Shown here one piece after another: positions 1-5,210 of a stretch of 5,210 nt of DNA. Position 1 is the first letter of the stretch; every line of letters begins with the position of its first letter. The notes beneath the pieces are model-generated. The model had not been told where the DNA came from and did not search any database. It saw only the letters and a list, made by a program, of their open reading frames with translations. The stretch is from Verrucomicrobiota bacterium (GTDB lineage Bacteria; Verrucomicrobiota; Verrucomicrobiia; Verrucomicrobiales; Verrucomicrobiaceae), in the NCBI GenBank assembly GCA_023428335.1, contig JAEYYS010000264.1:1-5210 (forward strand), in the 5' to 3' direction. The translations under genes were made by a program, and so were the position numbers.

Positions 1-62
1 CTTCGAGGCACCTGGAGGAGCACAGTTGCAGACGGGCGCTTCCTCCGCAAGGTGGTTGGCCC
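1..62 (+). other. Short region upstream of hrpA
   Basis: These 62 bases hold no gene that I can support. The hrpA reading frame stays open from base 3 through this stretch, but it contains no ATG, GTG or TTG in that frame (only a CTG at 12-14), and the conceptual residues do not resemble the usual HrpA N-terminal extension. A purine-rich GGAGGAG lies at 14-20 and could pair with TCCTCC at 41-46. No -10/-35 promoter is convincing. It is either a 5' leader or the edge of upstream intergenic sequence. Confidence 0.5.
49..55 (+). promoter_or_regulatory. Ribosome binding site of hrpA, supporting a TTG start
   Basis: AAGGTGG matches the Shine-Dalgarno consensus AAGGAGG at six of seven positions. 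It ends 7 bases before the TTG at 63-65, an ideal spacing. This is the main reason for choosing TTG 63 as the start, because there is no other ordinary start codon in frame upstream within the window. Confidence 0.65.
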
Positions 63-3000
63 TTGATCCAATATCCCGCCGACCTCCCCATCACCGCCCC
101 CCGCGAGGACATCCTCGCCGCCCTGCGTGCGCACCCGGTGGTCGTGCTCGCCGGCGAAACCGGCTCCGGCAAAACCACGCAGATCCCCAAGCTCTGCCTG
201 GAACTGCTCGAGGAACGCGGCCTCAACGGACGCATCGGCTGCACCCAGCCGCGCCGCGTCGCCGCCCTCAGCGTGTCGAAGCGCGTCGCCGAGGAACTCG
301 GCGTGGCCTGGGGCGGTGTGGTCGGCTGCAAGATGCGCTTCAGCGACGACACCCGCCGCGACACCCGGGTGAAGTTCATGACCGACGGCATCCTGCTGGC
401 GGAGATCCAGAGTGATCCGCTGCTGCGCGCCTACTCGGTGCTCATCCTCGACGAGGCGCATGAGCGTTCGCTCAACATCGACTTCCTGCTCGGCTACCTG
501 AAGCAACTGCTGCCGCGTCGACCCGACCTGAAGCTCGTCGTCACCTCGGCCACGATCGACACCGAAGCCTTCAGCGCCCACTTCGGCGGCGCCCCCATCA
601 TCGAAGTCTCGGGCCGGCTTTACCCGGTGGAAATCCGCCACCAACCGGCCGGGGACGTCGACGAGGATCCGGACCCTGTCGAGGCCGCCGTGCGCGCGGC
701 GATGGAGGCGCTGCGCGAGTCGCAGGCGGGTGATGTGCTCGTCTTCATGCCGACCGAACGCGACATCCGCGAGGCGCGCGATTTGCTTGAGGGCCGACTC
801 GGCCCAGGCTGCGAGGTGCTGACACTGTTCGGTCGCATGGCCGCGCAGGATCAGCAGCGTGTCTTCGCCCCCGGCCCGAAACGCCGCGTCATCATCGCCA
901 CCAACGTCGCCGAAACCTCGATCACCTTGCCGCGCATCCGCTACGTGATCGATACCGGCCTGGCCCGGCTCAGCCGCTACAACGCCCGCACCCGCACCAA
1001 GCGCCTGCCGGTGGAGGCGGTCAGTCAAAGCAGCGCCAACCAGCGCGCTGGTCGCGCCGGCCGACTCCAGGACGGCGTCTGCATCCGCCTGTACAGCGAG
1101 GAGGATTTCCTCAAGCGCCCGCGCTTTACCCAGCCGGAGATCCAACGCGCCAACCTGGCCGAGGTCATCCTGCGCATGAAGGCCTTTCGCCTCGGCCGCA
1201 TCGAGGATTTCCCCTTCCTCAATCCGCCCTCGGCAGCCGCCATCCGCGGCGGCTACGACCTGCTGCACGAACTCGGCGCGCTCGACGACACCCATGAGAT
1301 GACCGGGCTCGGCCAGGAACTCGCCCACCTGCCGCTGGATCCCACCCTCGGCCGCATGCTGCTGCAGGCGCGCGAGGAAGGCTGCCTGGAGGACATGCTC
1401 GTGCTCGCCGCCGGCCTCAGCATTCCTGATCCGCGTGAGCGGCCCGAGGAAAAGAAGGAGCTCGCCCAGGCCGCCCACAAGGCCTTCGCCAGTCCCGAGT
1501 CCGACTTCCTGACCCTGCTGAAAATCTGGCGTGCGGCGCCAGCGCCGAGCGAGGGTTCGCGCAACGCCCTGCGCAAGTTCTGCAAGGCGAACTTCCTGTC
1601 CTTCACCCGCCTCACCGAATGGCGCGACCTCTGGCGCCAGCTGAGCGATCTGTTCCCGCAAACGCCCGCGCCCGCCACGGAGACCAAGCCGAAAGCGGCC
1701 GCTGGGAAACCCCGCACGCCGGAGAACCCGGGCGACCGCCTGCACCGCTGCATCCTCGCCGGCCACCTCGGTCATCTGGCGCAGCGCACGGAGCGCAATC
1801 TGTACAAGGCGGCCGGCAACCGCGAGGTGATGCTCTTCCCCGGCTCGCACCTGTACGAGCGACGCGACAAGCACGACAAAAAGGGCGCGGAAAAAACCCG
1901 CCAGCCGGAGTGGATCGTCGCCGCAGAAATCGTCCAGACCTCGCAATTGTTTGCGCGCACGGTCGCCGGCATCAACCCGGAGTGGGCGGCGGAATTCGGC
2001 GCCCATCTGACGGTGAAAAAGTACAGCGAACCGCATTGGAGCGCCAAGGCCGGCCGCGTGCTGGTCAGCGAACGCCACCTGCTGTACGGACTCGAGGTGC
2101 TACGGCGCAAGATCGACTTCGGCAAGATCGATCCGCAGGCGGCCACCCAGCTCTTCATCCGCGGCGCCCTGCTGGAAGAAGGCGCCGCCCTGCCGCAGCG
2201 CTTTTTCCAGCACAACCAGAAGTTGCGCACCCGCCTCGAGGCGGCCCTCACCCGCGTGCGCAGCAGTCGCGTGCACGCCATCGAGGAATACCTCTATGAG
2301 TTCTACCGCGCCCGCCTGCCCGCGGTGTCCTCGGTGCACGACCTCAACAAGCTCATCCAGGAACAGCGCGATCCCAACTTTCTCTGCGCGCGCGAGGAGG
2401 ATCTGACCCGTGGCGAGGACGTGCGCGAGGGACTCGATCAATTCCCCGATCAGGCTCCGCTCGGCAACGCGGTGCTGCCGCTCGCCTACGCCTACAAACC
2501 CGGCCAGGAGGACGACGGCGTCACCGTGCGCGTGCCCCTGCCCGTGGCCGAGCACCTGAGCAGCGGCCAAATGCAGTGGCTAGTACCCGGCCTGCGCGAA
2601 GAGATCACCCTCACCCTGCTGCGCGCCCTGCCCAAGGCGATGCGCCGCAGCCTCATGCCGCTGGAGGCCAGCGCGCGCACCATCGCCCGCGAATTCGAAC
2701 CCGGTCGCGGCGATTTCTTCGAGGCCTTCGCCGCCTTCCTGCGCGAGCGCCACGGCCTGCCGGTGCGCGCTGGCGACTGGCCTGCCGACTGTCTGCCCGC
2801 CCACCTGCGACCGCGCCTGGAGGTCGTCGGCGCTGGCGACCATCCCATGCTTGCCACCCGCGACCTCGCCAGCGTTCAGGAACTCGCGCGCAAGCAAACC
2901 CGGCGTTCCGATGCCTGGGAGAAAACCGTGGCACGCTTCGAAAAGCACGACCTGCGTGCCTGGTCCTTTGGCGACCTGCCCGAGAAAATCCTCATCGAGG

Positions 3001-3803
3001 AAATCGGTGGGGCCCCGGTATTCGGTCACCCGGGCCTAGAAGTCTCGGCCGAGGGCATCAACCTGCGCCTCTTCCGTCGCCTGACGGAAGCGTTGACCGC
3101 CACCCCCGCCGCCGTGCGCCGGCTCGCCGAACAGGCCCTCGCCAAGGATCTCGCCTGGCTGCGCAAGGAACTGCGTTCGCTCGATGCCGCGCCCGCACCG
3201 AAAGCCAGTGGCCTCGCCAGTCTCGCCCAACTCGACCTTACCAAGCTCGCCAAACCCGCCGCCGCGCCCACGGCCTCCGCCCCACTCTCCGAGCAGGCCT
3301 GCGAGCACCTGCTCGCCCACAGCCTGCGCCTGGAGCCGCTGCTGCCGCTGCAGGAGGCGCGCTTCCGCGAGATGACCGAGCGCGCACGGCGCGACTGGCC
3401 GGCACTCGCCCACCGCATCCGCGAGCTGCTGCGCCAGACCGGCGAGTTGAAGCGCCAAATCCTCGCCTTCCCGCGTCCCTATGCCAGCCTGCAGGCCGAC
3501 CTCGCCCGCCTGCTGCCGCCGGACCTGCTGCTGACCACCCCGCATGCCCAGCTCCAGCACCTGCCGCGCTACCTCAAGGCCGTGCTGCTGCGTGCCGAAC
3601 GCGCGGCCAACAACCCGACCAAGGACGCCGACAAGGCCGAACTCATCCGCGACTTCGACGGCTGGGAGCGCGAGGTGCCCGCCGCCAACCGCGAGGCCTT
3701 CCGCTGGTTGTTCGAGGAATACCGCGTCTCCATCTTTGCCCAGGAACTCGGCACCGCCCAGCCTGCGAGCGTGAAACGCCTGGAAGCCCTGCTCGCGGGC
3801 TGA
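63..3803 (+). CDS. hrpA: ATP-dependent RNA helicase HrpA (DEAH-box, DUF3418 C-terminus)
   Basis: Cytoplasmic DEAH-box NTP-driven RNA helicase of 1246 residues; HrpA of E. coli (about 1300) is linked to mRNA processing and rescue of collided ribosomes. Motifs seen in order: Walker A GETGSGKT (31-38), TQPRRVAA (61-68), TDGILLAE (107-114), DEAH (130-133), SAT (162-164), VFMPTERDI (227-235), ATNVAETSIT (279-288) and QRAGRAGR (327-334). All catalytic residues are intact. A winged-helix/HA2 ratchet region follows (about 355-490, with LSIPDPRERP at 452-461), then an OB-like part around PEWIVAAE (615-622), and the long HrpA-specific DUF3418 region to the end, with HLPRYLKA (1166-1173) and FAQELGT (1225-1231) as family hallmarks. 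The usual N-terminal extension of about 60-80 residues found in gammaproteobacterial HrpA is absent. Two Ala/Pro/Lys-rich linkers occur at about 532-556 and 1042-1078. The start is TTG, chosen for its ribosome binding site; a start left of the window cannot be excluded, since the frame is open. The C-terminal domain and full motif set separate it from HrpB. Confidence 0.96.
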   Translation: MIQYPADLPITAPREDILAALRAHPVVVLAGETGSGKTTQIPKLCLELLEERGLNGRIGCTQPRRVAALSVSKRVAEELGVAWGGVVGCKMRFSDDTRRDTRVKFMTDGILLAEIQSDPLLRAYSVLILDEAHERSLNIDFLLGYLKQLLPRRPDLKLVVTSATIDTEAFSAHFGGAPIIEVSGRLYPVEIRHQPAGDVDEDPDPVEAAVRAAMEALRESQAGDVLVFMPTERDIREARDLLEGRLGPGCEVLTLFGRMAAQDQQRVFAPGPKRRVIIATNVAETSITLPRIRYVIDTGLARLSRYNARTRTKRLPVEAVSQSSANQRAGRAGRLQDGVCIRLYSEEDFLKRPRFTQPEIQRANLAEVILRMKAFRLGRIEDFPFLNPPSAAAIRGGYDLLHELGALDDTHEMTGLGQELAHLPLDPTLGRMLLQAREEGCLEDMLVLAAGLSIPDPRERPEEKKELAQAAHKAFASPESDFLTLLKIWRAAPAPSEGSRNALRKFCKANFLSFTRLTEWRDLWRQLSDLFPQTPAPATETKPKAAAGKPRTPENPGDRLHRCILAGHLGHLAQRTERNLYKAAGNREVMLFPGSHLYERRDKHDKKGAEKTRQPEWIVAAEIVQTSQLFARTVAGINPEWAAEFGAHLTVKKYSEPHWSAKAGRVLVSERHLLYGLEVLRRKIDFGKIDPQAATQLFIRGALLEEGAALPQRFFQHNQKLRTRLEAALTRVRSSRVHAIEEYLYEFYRARLPAVSSVHDLNKLIQEQRDPNFLCAREEDLTRGEDVREGLDQFPDQAPLGNAVLPLAYAYKPGQEDDGVTVRVPLPVAEHLSSGQMQWLVPGLREEITLTLLRALPKAMRRSLMPLEASARTIAREFEPGRGDFFEAFAAFLRERHGLPVRAGDWPADCLPAHLRPRLEVVGAGDHPMLATRDLASVQELARKQTRRSDAWEKTVARFEKHDLRAWSFGDLPEKILIEEIGGAPVFGHPGLEVSAEGINLRLFRRLTEALTATPAAVRRLAEQALAKDLAWLRKELRSLDAAPAPKASGLASLAQLDLTKLAKPAAAPTASAPLSEQACEHLLAHSLRLEPLLPLQEARFREMTERARRDWPALAHRIRELLRQTGELKRQILAFPRPYASLQADLARLLPPDLLLTTPHAQLQHLPRYLKAVLLRAERAANNPTKDADKAELIRDFDGWEREVPAANREAFRWLFEEYRVSIFAQELGTAQPASVKRLEALLAG

Positions 3804-3810
3804 GCCCGCG
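3794..3810 (+). repeat. Perfect inverted repeat enclosing the hrpA stop codon
   Basis: CGCGGGC (3794-3800) and GCCCGCG (3804-3810) are exact reverse complements, and the three bases between them are the hrpA stop codon TGA (3801-3803). The 7-bp all-G/C stem is strong, but no T-tract follows (the next bases are TCGCCCCTTG), so it is not a canonical intrinsic terminator. It could stabilise the 3' end of hrpA mRNA, or attenuate read-through into argA, or be chance in a G/C-rich sequence. Confidence 0.6.
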
Positions 3811-3853
3811 TCGCCCCTTGCGTCCGCGCCGGAATGAACGAAGTTTTCCGACT

Positions 3854-5210
3854 GTGCCCGATCCCGACACCAAATCCCCGACGCGCTTCGAAGACCTGCG
3901 CGGCATCCTGCGCTACGTGCCGCAGTTCCGCCAGCGTGTCTTCGTCATCGCCATCGACGGCGCCCTGCTGCACCAGCCCGGTTTCAGCAGCCTGCTGCAG
4001 GACGTCGCCGTCCTGCAGTCGCTCAACATCGAGGTGGTGCTCGTCTTCGGCGCGCGCGCCCAGATCCGCCGTCTGGCCGCCGAACGCGGCATTACACTGA
4101 GCAGCGACGACGGCATGGGCCGGACCGACGCCGCCACACTCGACGTCTCGATCGCCGCCATCACCCGCCAGGCCAGCCAGCTCATGGCCGACCTCACCGC
4201 CTTGGAAATGCCGGTGGCGGTGAGCAACGCCCTCGCCGTGCATCCGGCCGGTGTCATCGACGGCATCGACCTCGAATTCACCGGCCGCATTGAACGGGTC
4301 GACACCGACAGCCTCGGCGTCCTGCTCAAGGCCGACATCATCCCGCTGCTGCCACCGCTCGGTTACGACAGCCGCGGCACAACCCTGCGCCTCAACTCCG
4401 ACGCCGTCGCTGTCGAAGTCGCCATCGCCCTGAAGGCCGCCAAGGTCATCTTCGTCTCCGAGGCCGGTCTGACCGCTGAGGACGGCTCGCGCCTCGCCCA
4501 GCTCTCCGTGGCCGAGGCACGCGAGATCCAGCGGCGCCGCGACCCGCGTCACGACGTCAACATCCTCTCCAAACTCCGCCATGCCGCCCTCGCCTGCCAG
4601 GAGGGCGTGCCGCGCGTGCACATCGTCGACGGCACCCAGGACGAGGCCCTGCTCGCCGAGCTGTTCAGCAACGAGGGGGTCGGCACCATGATCCATGCCG
4701 ACGACTACCAGCAGATCCGCGAGGCCCATGCCTCTGACGTCGCCACCCTGTTGACCATGATGCAGCAGTCGATGGAGGACGCCGCTCTGGTGCCGCGCAC
4801 GCGCGAGCAGATGCTGGCGCGCATCGGCGATTTCCACGTGCTCGAGGTCGACGGCAACCCGATCGGCAGCGTCGCCGTGCACAGCTACGAGGAGGAGGGA
4901 CGGCGCATCGCCGAACTCGCCTGCCTGTTCGTGCGCCGCTCGCACAAGAACCGCGGCCACGGCGGCCGGTTGGTCGCCTATGCCGAACAGGTCGCCCGCC
5001 AGCGCGGTTGCGACACCCTCGTCGCCCTCAGCACCCAGGCCTTCCGGTTCTTCGAGGAAAGAATGGGCTTCCAGGTCAGCGATCCCACCTGCCTGCCGGC
5101 CGCGCGCCGCGAGCAGTACGTGCGCCGCGGCCGCAACTCCAACGTGCTGGTCAAGCGCCTCGCCTGCTCGTCGCATGCATGCGCCGCGCGCCCCGCGTAT
5201 GGCGCGCGCA
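3854..5210 (+). CDS. argA: N-acetylglutamate synthase ArgA (amino-acid kinase fold plus GNAT), 3' end outside window
   Basis: Amino-acid N-acetyltransferase that makes N-acetylglutamate from glutamate and acetyl-CoA, the first step of arginine biosynthesis, in the cytoplasm. Translating this frame from GTG 3854 gives 452 uninterrupted residues to the window edge. Residues 25-260 form the amino-acid-kinase-like domain, which in this family carries arginine feedback control: FVIAIDG (30-36), LVFGARAQI (63-71), FTGRIERVD (142-150), LLPPLGYD (165-172), LRLNSDAVAVEVA (178-190) and KVIFVSE (197-203). The Lys and Gly-Gly that true kinases use are replaced (AIDG), as expected for a synthase. FSNEGVGTMI (271-280) joins it to the GNAT domain (about 287-436), with ELACLFV (354-360), the acetyl-CoA loop KNRGHG (365-370), LSTQAFRFFEERMGF (392-406) and the family-type end NSNVLVKRL (428-436). 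At least 16 extra residues follow, without a stop. The gene lies 50 bases after hrpA on the same strand. Start choice is uncertain: the purine stretch GAACGAAG (3836-3843) is 10 bases upstream, and TTG 3818 is the only other candidate in the gap. A bifunctional or kinase-only ArgB is unlikely, given the GNAT domain. Confidence 0.9.
   Translation, partial: MPDPDTKSPTRFEDLRGILRYVPQFRQRVFVIAIDGALLHQPGFSSLLQDVAVLQSLNIEVVLVFGARAQIRRLAAERGITLSSDDGMGRTDAATLDVSIAAITRQASQLMADLTALEMPVAVSNALAVHPAGVIDGIDLEFTGRIERVDTDSLGVLLKADIIPLLPPLGYDSRGTTLRLNSDAVAVEVAIALKAAKVIFVSEAGLTAEDGSRLAQLSVAEAREIQRRRDPRHDVNILSKLRHAALACQEGVPRVHIVDGTQDEALLAELFSNEGVGTMIHADDYQQIREAHASDVATLLTMMQQSMEDAALVPRTREQMLARIGDFHVLEVDGNPIGSVAVHSYEEEGRRIAELACLFVRRSHKNRGHGGRLVAYAEQVARQRGCDTLVALSTQAFRFFEERMGFQVSDPTCLPAARREQYVRRGRNSNVLVKRLACSSHACAARPAYGAR
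5172..5183 (+). repeat. 12-bp perfect palindrome within the 3' end of argA
   Basis: CGCATGCATGCG is its own reverse complement and is made entirely of alternating pyrimidine and purine. It lies just after the codons for the conserved ArgA end (KRL, ending 5161). It may be an operator or a structural element for whatever follows, or chance; no recognised binding-site family is matched. Confidence 0.5.
5185..5208 (+). repeat. G/C-rich inverted repeat (8-bp stem, 8-base loop) at the window edge
   Basis: CGCGCGCC (5185-5192) and GGCGCGCG (5201-5208) are exact reverse complements around an 8-base loop. This could be the stem of a terminator downstream of argA, but the window stops at 5210, so a T-tract cannot be seen. 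The argA frame still has no stop codon at this point, which argues against a simple post-gene terminator. Confidence 0.5.

Noticed and set aside
26..415. A + strand frame from TTG 26 overlapping the start of hrpA, preceded by GGAGGAG
   Set aside because: The product is Arg/Pro-rich low-complexity sequence typical of a frame-shifted reading of a G/C-rich gene, and the same bases encode the conserved Walker A and motif Ia of HrpA.
1619..2299. A 226-codon + strand frame inside hrpA
   Set aside because: Arg/Pro/Ala-rich out-of-frame reading, with no domain and no independent start signal. HrpA is uninterrupted across it.
2100..3560. Several minus-strand open frames of 93-174 codons opposite hrpA
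   Set aside because: All are antisense to the conserved C-terminal half of HrpA, have biased composition and match no family I recognise.
3804..3853. An intrinsic terminator or a promoter between hrpA and argA
   Set aside because: The hairpin at 3794-3810 has no T-tract, and I see no convincing -35/-10 pair in the 50-base gap.
3834..4100. ATG 3834 as a start for the gene after hrpA
   Set aside because: It is in a different frame from ArgA and gives an Arg/Ser/Cys-rich product ending at 4100. The conserved ArgA motifs are in the frame of GTG 3854.
3569..5176. A long (535-codon) open frame on the minus strand opposite argA and the end of hrpA
   Set aside because: Its product is Gly/Ala/Val/Asp/His-rich with no recognisable domain. 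It lies wholly antisense to two clearly conserved proteins and spans their junction. Long antisense frames are expected opposite G/C-biased codons.
5199..5210. ATG 5199 (Met-Ala-Arg-Ala) as the start of a following gene such as a YggX-type iron-trafficking protein
   Set aside because: Only four codons are visible. The fourth residue does not fit the usual MAR-M/T start I recall, and the argA frame is still open here.

Overview
This is a high-G+C bacterial window (roughly two thirds G+C by eye, with strong G/C preference at third codon positions). It is densely coding on the + strand and contains two genes in tandem. I see no RNA gene, CRISPR array, insertion sequence or phage signal. Both genes are housekeeping-type, so this looks like ordinary chromosome. 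I did not find evidence of a previously undescribed system; the points below are modest.

Layout: bases 1-62 are a short leader or the tail of upstream sequence, with a good Shine-Dalgarno match just before a TTG start. Bases 63-3803 encode a full-length HrpA-type DEAH-box RNA helicase of 1246 residues. A 50-base gap follows, and a perfect 7-bp inverted repeat places the hrpA stop codon in its 3-base loop. From about 3854 to the right edge runs argA, encoding N-acetylglutamate synthase (amino-acid-kinase-like domain plus GNAT domain). It is open to the last base, so its stop lies outside the window. The last 40 bases are unusually palindromic and alternate purine/pyrimidine.

Organism: several residues in HrpA (VGCKMRF, MPTERDI) and in ArgA (an N-terminal start of the type LRGILRYVPQFR, a GNAT end of the type ALSTQAFRFF, and RRGRNSNVLVKRL) are, from memory, more like variants found in Verrucomicrobiota/PVC and some betaproteobacterial genomes than like the E. 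coli proteins. I therefore suggest a high-G+C Gram-negative lineage of that sort, with low confidence; a phylogeny would be needed.

Working together: the two genes share orientation and close spacing and may be co-transcribed. HrpA acts on structured RNA and stalled or collided ribosomes, and ArgA starts arginine biosynthesis, so no direct functional link is evident. Their adjacency is more likely transcriptional convenience or conserved gene order than a pathway.
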